Assembly: GCA_964495805.1 (NCBI GenBank)
Contig: CAZBWV010000058.1
Coordinates: 1-8,192 of the forward strand
Direction of reading: 5' to 3'
From: JALXCH01 sp964495805
GTDB taxonomy: Bacteria; Calditrichota; Calditrichia; RBG-13-44-9
Length of the DNA: 8,192 nt
Positions 1-7,693 of this stretch are shown piece by piece. Numbering within the stretch: the stretch's first letter is position 1; each line of letters begins with the position of its first letter. Position numbers and translations under genes: made by a program. The notes under the pieces were generated by a model. It was not told the origin of the DNA and did no database searches. It saw only the letters and a program-made list of their open reading frames with translations.

Positions 1-2253
1 CTCCGGTACGGCACTGCCCACACCGCTGTTATTCCACCAGTAATCGTTTTTATCGCTGGTTTGCACCTGTCCGTTCAGGTCGAAGTCGCCGCTTTTATAG
101 CCGGCGGTTCCGGATTGAGGCCACCAGTAGTCGTTCTTATCACTGGTTTGCACCTGCCCGTTGCCGTCGGCATCGCCAGCGTACATGCCATATACGCCGT
201 TATCCAGATGCTTGGCGGCATTCCCGTAGAATTTTGTATCGGTACTGGTAAAATCGTAGATGGCCGGTTGAGCCCAGAGGGTGGTAGGGGAAGCCGTCAT
301 CACATCCAGATGGTTGCGGTGACGGATAACCACGTAATAATCTCCCGGTAACAGACCCGGGAAGTGAAGATAGCTGGTGCCATCCAGATCGACAATTTGC
401 CCGGTGTTCAGCAGAAAACCAGCCCGGCGGGCAACCCGACTGCTGGCTTCGACGTCGCTGCGGACTTCCACTAAAACCCAGTCCACCACATTCTCCGGAA
501 TACTGCTAACGGATTCGTCGCCTGAATAGCTCCAGGGAACGGTTGTATAAGGCTGGTTTAGAGGAAGAAATCCCCCGGTGTTTAAGTCGGTGGACATGGT
601 TCCACCACTGTAAGGACCTTCCATGAAGATTTTGATATTCGCATACGCCTGGAAGGAGAAACTACCAACAGCGGTTCCCCAGCGGCCATCTTCTGAGGGA
701 TAGGAGGGTAGAACGGTTCCCCGATCCAGTGCGTATTCATTATATATCCAGAAGGTTTCCTCATCGGTCGGATCCAGGGCAATGCTGGTATAATCCCCCC
801 AGCGATTTTGGGAGTGGCCAAATGTACGGTAGTAATAATCGATTCCGGGTTTAAAGACCTGAGATGGTTGTACGGTACCGGCGGTATCATTGGGCCGACG
901 GCCGGTATAATAGGCACCCGGGTAGATGGAGGGTGCAGAAGCACTAAATCCGATTCCGATATTTCCGTGTTTATCCACCATGATGCTGGGGAAGAATGTG
1001 AAGCATCCCGGTGCAATGTCTTCACCGCCAATATCGCCCTGGTCGTATAAAGTCAGGTTATTTAAATCCGAAGTGTTAATCTGAAACCAGTGAGCTGTTG
1101 TTTGTCCGGCATTGGGACCCGCACCGGGGAGCAAACTGGCCACGGTATAAAGGAAATTGTCGCGCCATACGGCGTTTAGGGTTCGTCGGTCGTTGGTGGA
1201 AATGAGTTTGTCACTGTCCTTTTGGGGAGCATCTGGTAAACCTGTACTGGTGTTATCAATATTACCACAGGGAATAATTGTTCGGGTGAACGTGGGGGAG
1301 CTGAGTGGATTATCTACGCGAATCACCGAAAGATATTCCAGATTGTTGATATCGTGTAAACCGCTGTAGGAAACCAGAAAAGTTCCGAAATTGGATGGGG
1401 CTCCAAAAATATAGGCAGGCATCGTGGTGGTGTAGTCATTGGGTGCACCCACTTCGCTGTAAGGATCGTATCTGTTCCAGACGGGTGTTCCGCCAGCGTA
1501 AAAGCCGTTGGTGTTTACACCTTTGTCGATAATCCAGAGTCGGGCGCCTTTTTGAAGACCCAAATTGGTAAAGGGAAACATATTTCCGGTGATGTAAACC
1601 GCTTCTTCATCCACAGCAATTCCGGGATAGTCCACCCAGGTATTGTAAACTCCGATTGTTTCTTGCGCATCGATCTGAAAATAATACCAGCCATTGTTGG
1701 GATCACTATCCTGAGAAACAGCCAGTAAAATTTGCGATCGTTTCGGAAGGGTGTGTCGTTCGAAGACCACCAATACAAAACGGTTCTCGTAGTGGTCGAA
1801 AATCACCTTGGGGTCGAATGGTTCCAGGTCGTCGCCAAAGACGGAGAAAAAATCCCTTAGATTTTGCCGGAACTGGCGCGTGCCACTTCTGGTGTACCAT
1901 TCAATGGTAATGTTCACCACGTTTACGATGTGTTCGGGACCGATTGCAGCCATCGGGTCTGGAGGAATATGATAGTAGTCTGAGGCAATGCCTTCTTCAT
2001 TGAAATTAATGGTGACCAGGCTGCTCTTGAGGGGTAGCGATTCGAATCCGAAAGAGGAGGGAGGTATAATTGGAGCCGGTTCAATCTTTTTCTGCCAGCT
2101 ATTCCCGACAGCACTGTTCTGGTATTCGTAAATATAAGAACCACCAGAACGTTCTGACCTTTCCACCTGCAGTTGCAGGTTCTGGGTGAAACCCACCCGG
2201 ACAAAAAATAGCACAAACACAACAAATGGTAACACACGCACAACCAACTTCAT
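1..2253 (-). CDS. Secreted dockerin-like repeat protein, paralogue of the 742-residue protein (3' end cut by window edge)
   Basis: One uninterrupted minus-strand frame runs from the ATG at 2253 to the window edge, giving 751 codons. GGAGG lies 5 bases before the ATG. Residues 1-23 form a signal peptide (MKLVVRVLPF start, hydrophobic core, cleavage probably near FTQ), so the product should leave the cytoplasm. Residues about 75-535 are a beta-rich core with repeated short motifs (FDPKVIFDHYENRFV, TWVDYPGIAVDEEAVYITGN, RLWIIDKG, NRWGDYTSIALDP), suggestive of a beta-propeller. Residues about 538-690 are the conserved module with KIFMEGPY, DWVLVEVRSD, GQIVDLDG and VVIRHRNHLDVM. Residues 692-751 hold two calcium-loop-like dockerin repeats, with D694/D696/N698/D705 and D723/D725/N727/D734. 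The neighbouring paralogue stops one residue after its matching SSVPD, so this protein (ending SAVPE) is probably only a few codons short. No T9SS sorting domain is seen. No enzymatic function is recognised. Confidence 0.9.
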   Translation of the reverse strand, partial: MKLVVRVLPFVVFVLFFVRVGFTQNLQLQVERSERSGGSYIYEYQNSAVGNSWQKKIEPAPIIPPSSFGFESLPLKSSLVTINFNEEGIASDYYHIPPDPMAAIGPEHIVNVVNITIEWYTRSGTRQFRQNLRDFFSVFGDDLEPFDPKVIFDHYENRFVLVVFERHTLPKRSQILLAVSQDSDPNNGWYYFQIDAQETIGVYNTWVDYPGIAVDEEAVYITGNMFPFTNLGLQKGARLWIIDKGVNTNGFYAGGTPVWNRYDPYSEVGAPNDYTTTMPAYIFGAPSNFGTFLVSYSGLHDINNLEYLSVIRVDNPLSSPTFTRTIIPCGNIDNTSTGLPDAPQKDSDKLISTNDRRTLNAVWRDNFLYTVASLLPGAGPNAGQTTAHWFQINTSDLNNLTLYDQGDIGGEDIAPGCFTFFPSIMVDKHGNIGIGFSASAPSIYPGAYYTGRRPNDTAGTVQPSQVFKPGIDYYYRTFGHSQNRWGDYTSIALDPTDEETFWIYNEYALDRGTVLPSYPSEDGRWGTAVGSFSFQAYANIKIFMEGPYSGGTMSTDLNTGGFLPLNQPYTTVPWSYSGDESVSSIPENVVDWVLVEVRSDVEASSRVARRAGFLLNTGQIVDLDGTSYLHFPGLLPGDYYVVIRHRNHLDVMTASPTTLWAQPAIYDFTSTDTKFYGNAAKHLDNGVYGMYAGDADGNGQVQTSDKNDYWWPQSGTAGYKSGDFDLNGQVQTSDKNDYWWNNSGVGSAVPE
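34..159 (-). repeat. Two in-frame direct repeats coding the dockerin-like loops
   Basis: The 39-base segments 34-72 and 121-159 match at 35 of 39 positions. Both encode GQVQTSDKNDYWW. All four differences fall at third codon positions and are synonymous (GAT/GAC, AAA/AAG, AGC/AGT, GGA/GGG). The repeats form the two calcium-loop-like motifs at the C-terminus of the secreted protein. Confidence 0.9.
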
Positions 2254-2374
2254 GGTACCCTCCGTTATTTTGCATGAATGGGATTGGTATGTACGAATGC
2301 GCAAGCACCCGTCATACCGGATGATTTAAGTGTTTGAATTTACCTGGGGTGGGTTAAAAATTAGAACGTGTGGT

Positions 2375-2407
2375 TGTTAATATAACAGCTTTCTTAACAC
2401 AGATAAA
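2375..2407 (-). promoter_or_regulatory. Weak candidate promoter with overlapping dyad, upstream of the left-hand secreted gene
   Basis: On the minus strand, TTTATC (2407-2402) is followed after 17 bases by TATATT (2384-2379). This is a fair -10 match and a poor -35 match to the sigma-70 pattern. An inverted repeat TGTTAA / TTAACA (2375-2380 and 2394-2399, 13 bases apart) overlaps it and could be an operator. The site lies between the hairpin behind the glycerate kinase and the start codon at 2253. AT-rich sequence produces such matches by chance, so the call is tentative. Confidence 0.2.
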
Positions 2408-2420
2408 CCGGAAAATTTAT

Positions 2421-2445
2421 TTCCTGTCCGCATTATCGGCAGGAA
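2421..2445 (-). terminator. Candidate intrinsic terminator of the glycerate kinase gene
   Basis: Read on the minus strand, 8 bases after the stop codon, the arms TTCCTGCCG and CGG-A-CAGGAA pair around a six-base loop, with one bulged base. ATAAATTTT follows. The T tract is imperfect, so the hairpin may be a weak terminator or simply a 3'-end stabiliser. Confidence 0.5.
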
Positions 2446-2452
2446 TGTATTT

Positions 2453-3775
2453 TTACTTAACCAAAAAGAAAATGATGTCCATCACATTGGTGCCGGTGGG
2501 ACCGGTAATGATAAGCCCATCCACCTTTTTTAAGAAGTGATAAGCGTCGTTGTTCTGCAAATAGGTCTCCGGATGAAGCTGAAGCTGCTCGATGGTTTGC
2601 CACATTTGCGGGAAAATCATGCCTCCTGCGGCATCTGTTGGGCCATCGGTTCCGTCGGTCCCCACACTGGCCAGCAGATAATTTCCCGGAACATTTTTCA
2701 GTTCCAGCAGAGCTGCCAATGCCAGTTCCTGGTTTCGCCCCCCTTTGCCCTGTCCGCGAAGAGTCACAGTGGTTTCGCCGCCCATCAAAACTGCAGCCGG
2801 TCGGGTAAGGGGTAAATCGAAGGCAGCGATTTCTTTAAGAATGGCAGAAAGAACCCGGGCAACTTCGCGGGCTTCGCCTTCCACCTGGCTGGTTAAGACT
2901 ATTGTGTGGAAACCAGCCTCCCGCAATGTTTGTTCGGCTACCCGAAGTGCTTCACGATTATTCCCCAATATGATGTTTTGCACGTTGCGAAAAATGGGAT
3001 CGTTTGGTTTTAACGTTTCCGGTTGGTTACCAGCCAGTCCCGCCTGAAGATAGTTCCGTACGGATGCAGGAAGTTTTTGGGAGAGATGGTATTTTTCAAC
3101 AATTTTCCAGGCGTCCTGGAATGTGGTGGGATCGGGAGCGGTGGGGCCGGAAGCAATGGCTTCCAGCGGATCGCCAATCACATCGGATAGGATCAGACTG
3201 ATGCAACGTGCCGGTGCTATTGCCCGTGCCAGTTGCCCACCTTTCACCAGCGAAAGGTGTTTGCGGATGGTATTGACTTCTTCGATATTTGCGCCGCTTG
3301 CTAAAAGAAGTTGAAATGTTTCCTGCAACTCAGTGAGTGATATACCCGGTGGAAGTTGTTCCAGCAAGGCAGAACCACCGCCGGAAATCAGACAAAAAAC
3401 CAGGTCGTCTTCTCCTGCCTGCTGAGCAATCTGTAAAATTTCGGCAGTTGCCTGAAGTCCGTTTTCATCCAGTACCGGATGCCCCGCTTCACGAATTCGG
3501 ATACGCTGGCAGGGTACCGAATGCCCATACTTCACCACCACCACTCCATCGTCGATGCGTCCTTCTAACAGTTGCTCGAACTCTCGTGCCATCCAGGCAG
3601 AGGCTTTTCCCATTCCCACCACGTAAATATGTTGGAAGGTGTCCAGAGAAATGGTCATCCGCTCAATCCGTAACCGGTTTCCGCTAAGATGCAATTTGCG
3701 GCGAATTAAAACATCCGGTTTTACCGCTTCAATCGCCTGGTGAATGGTGCGATGGGCAATGTCCCGAAGTTCCAT
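2453..3775 (-). CDS. gckA: Glycerate 2-kinase, type-2 (DUF4147/MOFRL) family
   Basis: A 440-residue cytoplasmic enzyme of the length usual for this family. The family phosphorylates D-glycerate to 2-phosphoglycerate with ATP, feeding glycerate from serine, glyoxylate or hydroxypyruvate metabolism into lower glycolysis. The N-terminal DUF4147 domain spans about residues 5-240: YVVGMGKASAWMA with the conserved lysine K57, LISGGGSALLEQ at 129-140, NTIRKHLSLVKGGQLA at 168-183, and LSDVIGDPLEAIASGPTAPD at 196-215. The C-terminal MOFRL domain spans about 325-435: LMGGETTVTLRGQGKGGRNQ at 330-349, GTDGTDGPTDAAGG at 372-385, and GPTGTNVMD at 425-433. All these family motifs are intact. The start codon follows a modest AAGAGAG ribosome site. 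It sits between two secreted-protein genes but has terminator-like hairpins on both sides, so it is probably transcribed alone. Older annotations often call this family hydroxypyruvate reductase (TtuD); the kinase assignment is preferred. Confidence 0.93.
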   Translation of the reverse strand: MELRDIAHRTIHQAIEAVKPDVLIRRKLHLSGNRLRIERMTISLDTFQHIYVVGMGKASAWMAREFEQLLEGRIDDGVVVVKYGHSVPCQRIRIREAGHPVLDENGLQATAEILQIAQQAGEDDLVFCLISGGGSALLEQLPPGISLTELQETFQLLLASGANIEEVNTIRKHLSLVKGGQLARAIAPARCISLILSDVIGDPLEAIASGPTAPDPTTFQDAWKIVEKYHLSQKLPASVRNYLQAGLAGNQPETLKPNDPIFRNVQNIILGNNREALRVAEQTLREAGFHTIVLTSQVEGEAREVARVLSAILKEIAAFDLPLTRPAAVLMGGETTVTLRGQGKGGRNQELALAALLELKNVPGNYLLASVGTDGTDGPTDAAGGMIFPQMWQTIEQLQLHPETYLQNNDAYHFLKKVDGLIITGPTGTNVMDIIFFLVK

Positions 3776-3919
3776 GCTGACTCTCTTTTAATGGGTTCAA
3801 ATGTTAGTTAAAGGAATTTATTCCATCGAAATCTACGGTTTTGTTTCAACCTGATAATTTCGTTGCGGCAAAATAGTAAAATTCACAGCGGCGGGCAATG
3901 GGAGATTTGTCTATTCAAA

Positions 3920-3948
3920 AGCCCTTCGTTCCTGCAGGAAGAAGGGCT
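3920..3948 (-). terminator. Intrinsic terminator of the T9SS-sorted protein gene
   Basis: On the minus strand, about 33 bases after the stop codon, AGCCCTTC pairs with GAAGGGCT. The inner TTCC/GGAA continues the stem around TGCA, with one bulged base. A TTTT run follows directly. It resembles the terminator behind the right-hand sorting-domain gene in arm sequence and in distance from the stop. Confidence 0.85.
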
Positions 3949-3980
3949 CTGGGAGGGAAATCTCGGGTTCAAGGAAAAGC

Positions 3981-5168
3981 TTATTTCAGCAACATCATCT
4001 TTTTTGCAGCGAAAAGGAAATTATCTGTACGGATAGAATAAAAATATAAACCACTGGCTACCGCATTGCCAGCGTCATCCCGACCATCCCACACCAGGGT
4101 GTAGGAACCGGGCTGAAGGGAACCCTGGTACAGCGTACGGATTTTTTTACCTAACGGATTGAAGATGGTCAGTTGCACCTGCACCATTTTTGGGCTCGAT
4201 GCTGGAATATCGAATTGAATGGTGGTGGTGGGGTTGAAGGGATTGGGATAATTTTGATGCAACTGAAATGAATTCGGCAGCCGCTCCTGACGCTGCAACT
4301 GAGCACCACTGGTGTTGGGAATTACTGACACCGTTTCGTGAAAATTGATATGGCCGTTAAAATCCACATCTGCCAGCTTGTACCAGTAAGTTTGTCCGTT
4401 TACCAGATTCCTGTCTGTGTACAGATAGTGATGTCCCTGGCTGGGATTTACCGTGCCTTTCAGGGATGGAGTGTTCTGGTAGGAAGCGACCATTACATAA
4501 TTGCCCTCCTTTTCCGTGGCGCGGTAGATTTCGAAGCCAGAGTTGTTCACTTCGCTGGCTGTGTTCCACTGTAAGGTAGCAGTATGGTTGCCCGGTGTAA
4601 TGGTGAACGAACTTAGTTCTACGGGTAATGAGATGTCGTTCAGTTCCGGGGGAATAGCTTCCTCCGATTCCTGATTCTGGCTATTGGAATTATCGGTACA
4701 GAAATATTCGGGAATATCATTATACCAGCTAATACTACCGCTGGAGCCACCCATATCGTACACGATTGTAATCGTCACAATGCGGGTCCAGTTGGTTGAG
4801 ATCACTCCCTGGGTCCCCGAATCGAACGTATAAACAAACCGGATTCGTCCCGGTTTGGTGGTGTTGTTGTAATCCTCGGTGGTTGTGTAATCGGGCGAAG
4901 GAAAAAGCTGGTTGGAAAAAGTGACCACTGGATTTTGTGACTGAAACTGGGAATCCAGTTGCAAAGCATTTTGAAAAGAACTCATCGGATAGCTGTTCCC
5001 ATCGTCCGACATGGCTTCCACATCAACCACCAGGGTTCCTTTTCCAGGCGAAGGAGAATTATGCGTATTGCTAATATAGTGCAGACGGGTGTTAATGGCA
5101 GGATAAACAAATTGCAGAAAAAAGGTTAAAAGGAACAGAATAAATAATGCTTTATGTTGTCTGAACAT
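3981..5168 (-). CDS. T9SS-sorted surface protein with possible cohesin-like domain and Fn3-like domain
   Basis: 395 residues from the chosen start. Residues 1-24 are a signal peptide (MFRQHKALFI followed by a leucine/phenylalanine-rich stretch). Residues about 45-157 form a beta-strand-rich domain (GTLVVDVEAMSD, SSFQNALQLDSQF, RIRFVYTF, TRIVTITIVYDM). Its pattern recalls cohesin-fold domains of FCB surface proteins, but this is by eye only. Residues about 181-283 are a fibronectin-III-like module (LPVELSSFTI, WNTASEVNNSGFEIYRA, TYWYKLADVDFNG). Residues 300-395 are the type A sorting domain (QNYPNPFNPTTTI, VWDGRDDAGNAVASGLYFYS, tail KKMMLLK). In the T9SS, such a tail directs export across the outer membrane and is normally cleaved on surface attachment. 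The gene lies 147 bases after the dockerin-tailed secreted gene with no clear terminator between them, so co-transcription is plausible. A longer reading from ATG 5201 is possible but has no good ribosome site. The ligand is unknown. Confidence 0.9.
   Translation of the reverse strand: MFRQHKALFILFLLTFFLQFVYPAINTRLHYISNTHNSPSPGKGTLVVDVEAMSDDGNSYPMSSFQNALQLDSQFQSQNPVVTFSNQLFPSPDYTTTEDYNNTTKPGRIRFVYTFDSGTQGVISTNWTRIVTITIVYDMGGSSGSISWYNDIPEYFCTDNSNSQNQESEEAIPPELNDISLPVELSSFTITPGNHTATLQWNTASEVNNSGFEIYRATEKEGNYVMVASYQNTPSLKGTVNPSQGHHYLYTDRNLVNGQTYWYKLADVDFNGHINFHETVSVIPNTSGAQLQRQERLPNSFQLHQNYPNPFNPTTTIQFDIPASSPKMVQVQLTIFNPLGKKIRTLYQGSLQPGSYTLVWDGRDDAGNAVASGLYFYSIRTDNFLFAAKKMMLLK
4063..4135 (-). 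repeat. Sorting-domain coding repeat, copy A (matches 7920-7992)
   Basis: 73 bases matching 7920-7992 at 69 positions. Both copies encode the same stretch of the type A sorting domain, from GSLQPGSYTLVWDG to DDAGNA, so all four differences are silent. The surrounding sorting-domain sequence is also similar but more diverged. Confidence 0.9.
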
Positions 5169-5175
5169 ATTTTTT

Positions 5176-5181
5176 CCTCCT
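5176..5181 (-). promoter_or_regulatory. Ribosome binding site AGGAGG fixing the start at 5168
   Basis: A perfect AGGAGG on the minus strand ends 7 bases before the ATG at 5168. The signal peptide then begins cleanly with MFRQHK. The upstream in-frame ATG at 5201 would add 11 non-hydrophobic residues (MIANIQSGGKN), and the site would fall inside the coding sequence. The downstream start is therefore preferred. Confidence 0.85.
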
Positions 5182-5221
5182 GATTGAATATTCGCTATCA
5201 AAACGGTACCGATTTTCTCCC

Positions 5222-5242
5222 CTGATTCGTATTACGAAACAG
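5222..5242. repeat. Short inverted repeat between the two co-oriented secreted genes
   Basis: CTG-A-TTCGT-ATT-ACGAA-A-CAG is a near-perfect dyad with a three-base loop and one mismatched pair. It lies in the 147-base gap between the 742-residue gene and the sorting-domain gene. No T tract follows on the minus strand, so it does not look like a terminator. It could be an mRNA hairpin, a protein-binding dyad or chance. Confidence 0.4.
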
Positions 5243-5315
5243 ATGAAGCAGGGAGGCAAGGACATTGAAAAAATCCGATGTGAAATGGAATTTGCTTTGA
5301 TCATACACCGAATGC

Positions 5316-7544
5316 TTAATCCGGAACACTGCTTTCGCGATTATTGTTTTCGTTAAACAGAGAATAATCTTCCGCATATACTCCGGTATCCATGTTAAAA
5401 TCAGCACCTTCATATCCTTCATTTCCCTGGGATGCTTTGTAAAGGGAATAATCGTCGTTGCTGATGTAATTATTACCATTCGCATCGCCGGCAACCATTC
5501 CCCAGACGTTGGTTTTTAGTTCTTTTATGCCGATTCCGGTTCCGTAAAATTTGTCGCTGCCAGTGGTAAAATCGTAGGATGTTGGGTCAATATCCAGAGA
5601 CACGGCGTTGGCACTCATAATGTCCAGATGATTTCGGTGGCGCACCACTATGTAGTAATCACCCGGAGGGGCATCCTGGAATCCCAGATAATTTCCGTCC
5701 AGATCAACAATGTGCCCGTCGTTTCGGAGCAAAGCTGCCCGGGTGGTGTAGATTGAGCCAGACCCGACGTCGGTACGAAGCTCCACCAATACCCAGTCCA
5801 CAATATTGGCGGGCATGGTGGTAACGGATTCCGTTCCGTAATAGTACCAGGGATCCGTATCATAAGGTTGAGACAGAGGTAGTTTACCCTGACTGTTCAG
5901 GTTAGTATTCATATCTGTCCCGTTGTAAGGGCCTTCCATAAAAATGGTAATATCCACATAAATTTTAAAGGCAAAGCTACCGAAAGCGGTTGCCCAGCGA
6001 CCGTCTTCACCGTTTAGGGTAGTTCCCCGGGTCATACCATACTGATTGAACACCCAGAAGGTTTCCCCATCCCGGGGATCCAGAGAAGTGGAGGAATAGG
6101 CTCCCCAGCGGTTTTCGGTGCCTCCCAATTTTCGGATATAGTAATCATCTCCGGCATTCATGACTTCTACCGGTTGCACGGTACCGGCCGGGTCAGTGGA
6201 CATTCTACCGGTATAATAAGCACCCGGATAGATCGTTGCAGCAGAAGCGCAAAATCCGATACCAAGCTGCTCCTGTTTGTTAATCGCCAGGCTGGGATAA
6301 AATGTGTAACAATCGTTGGTGATGTCCTCTCCCCCCACATCTCCCTGGTCAGTTAGGGAAGGAGTAGAGGTATTGGAAGTATTAATCTTGAACCAGTGAA
6401 CGGTGGCTTCCCCGGCATCGTTTCCGGAATTGGGAACGCAGGTGGTTACTGCGTAAAGGAAGTCGTTTCGCCAGGCAGCATCCAGAATTCGCTTGTCCCC
6501 TGCAGAAAGAGTTGTTCCGGTACCCAATTGGGGAGCGTTGGGGACAGATAAATCATTATCATCGAAATCACCTGCACTTAACCAGTAAGCATCGAAGGTG
6601 GGGGAAGAAAGGGGATTGGTAATCCAGAATATCAGCAGATAATCTGTGGTAACGCTGTGGTAGTTGCTGTATGCGACCAGATAGGTTCCGATGTTTTCGG
6701 GATGCGGTTCGTACATATATGCCGGGGTCGTGGTCACTGCCTCTGAACCAACATTTGCCTCCGAATAAGGGTCGTATTTCTGATAGGAAGCGTTAGCGCC
6801 AGCGTAAAAACCATCTGTAATACCTTTATCAATAATCCACAGCCGAACACCTTTCATTTCGTCCGCATAATTAAACATATTGCAGGTGATATAGATAGCT
6901 TCCTCATCAATTGCCAGCCCCGGAAAATCGGCCCAGCAGGTATTTCCCCCGATAATTTCCTGCGCGTCAATATCCAGATAATACCAGCTGCCGCCTGGAT
7001 TGGTGGTTGCTGATACTGCTACAAATAGATGGGAACGAGTGGGAAATGTCTCTTTCTCCAGGGAAACAACGATGAATCTTCCTTCGTAGAGGTCGTATAA
7101 TACCCGTGGGTCAAATAGGGCGGTGTCCGGAGATAGTGAACTGAAAAAATTTGATAGCGATGTCCGTTGCTGTAAATTTCCTGCTCGATCGTACCATTCA
7201 ATGGAATTGTTGACCACGTCTAACAGATAGTCGGCACCGCAGGCGCCGGATGGATTCGCAGGGATGTGATAAGTTCCGGTGGTTGCATAATCCTGGTCGA
7301 AATTGATCGTTGCAAAGTGATCATTGAGAAACAGTACGTCCAGCCCCTGAAAAGTAGCATTTCCAGGTTGAATGGGTGAAACGACAGGAATCTTTTTTGA
7401 AATCTGAGCTCTGGTTAATGATAAGGATGTGAAAGATGGGCGTGTGATTTCACATTCAAGATTTGTGGGTTGGGCGCGGGAAATATTCCAGAATCCGCCA
7501 ATGAGCAGAAAAAATGAGAAGGTGACCAAGAAGAGTTTTTTCAT
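5316..7544 (-). CDS. Secreted 742-residue protein with probable beta-propeller core and dockerin-like C-terminus
   Basis: AGGAGG lies 5 bases before the ATG, and the product begins with a clear signal peptide (MKKLFLVTFSFFLLIGGFW, cleavage near SRA/Q at 24). Residues about 60-525 are a beta-rich core with motifs FDPRVLYDLYEGRFIVV (144-160), TCWADFPGLAIDEEAIYITC (202-221), RLWIIDKG (234-241) and NRWGAYSSTSLDP (478-490). Residues about 528-684 are the conserved FCB module (ITIFMEGPYNGTDMNTNLN, IVDWVLVELRTDVGSGS, HIVDLDGN, YYIVVRHRNHLDIMSAN). Residues 685-742 carry two dockerin/EF-hand-like loops, D687/N689/N691/D698 and D715/N717/D719/D726. It is a full-length paralogue of the gene at 1-2253 but has seven cysteines in its mature part against two there. 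It has no T9SS sorting domain of its own; the next gene downstream has one. A binding, scaffold or adhesin role is possible. No catalytic motif is recognised. Confidence 0.92.
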   Translation of the reverse strand: MKKLFLVTFSFFLLIGGFWNISRAQPTNLECEITRPSFTSLSLTRAQISKKIPVVSPIQPGNATFQGLDVLFLNDHFATINFDQDYATTGTYHIPANPSGACGADYLLDVVNNSIEWYDRAGNLQQRTSLSNFFSSLSPDTALFDPRVLYDLYEGRFIVVSLEKETFPTRSHLFVAVSATTNPGGSWYYLDIDAQEIIGGNTCWADFPGLAIDEEAIYITCNMFNYADEMKGVRLWIIDKGITDGFYAGANASYQKYDPYSEANVGSEAVTTTPAYMYEPHPENIGTYLVAYSNYHSVTTDYLLIFWITNPLSSPTFDAYWLSAGDFDDNDLSVPNAPQLGTGTTLSAGDKRILDAAWRNDFLYAVTTCVPNSGNDAGEATVHWFKINTSNTSTPSLTDQGDVGGEDITNDCYTFYPSLAINKQEQLGIGFCASAATIYPGAYYTGRMSTDPAGTVQPVEVMNAGDDYYIRKLGGTENRWGAYSSTSLDPRDGETFWVFNQYGMTRGTTLNGEDGRWATAFGSFAFKIYVDITIFMEGPYNGTDMNTNLNSQGKLPLSQPYDTDPWYYYGTESVTTMPANIVDWVLVELRTDVGSGSIYTTRAALLRNDGHIVDLDGNYLGFQDAPPGDYYIVVRHRNHLDIMSANAVSLDIDPTSYDFTTGSDKFYGTGIGIKELKTNVWGMVAGDANGNNYISNDDYSLYKASQGNEGYEGADFNMDTGVYAEDYSLFNENNNRESSVPD

Positions 7545-7693
7545 GGAATCCTCCTTTCCTGGGTAGGGTATGTGTGTGGATGATTTATTGTGAATTAAGT
7601 AATAGAACTTGCGAAAGGAATCCGTCCCGGAGTTAAAAAAGATATGAATGAACGAAATTAAAATGAAAATTCTTATTATTATAAGAAGCTACC

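Noticed and set aside
582..2308. Several short minus-strand open frames suggesting that the left gene is broken by frameshifts
   Set aside because: Reading the frame of the ATG at 2253 gives 751 codons without a stop to the window edge, aligned throughout with the intact paralogue. The short frames are out-of-frame shadows.
3337..3687. 116-codon plus-strand open frame and similar ones inside the glycerate kinase gene
   Set aside because: They are antisense to conserved motifs of the kinase and show no family resemblance.
5200..5216. AAAACGGTACCGATTTT palindrome as a terminator of the 742-residue gene
   Set aside because: The GC part is only four base pairs at most with no room for a loop, and the T run is short. 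It is too weak to call.
5198..5494. 98-codon minus-strand open frame between the two secreted genes
   Set aside because: It overlaps the end of the 742-residue gene in another frame, lacks a signal or family motif, and has no good ribosome site.
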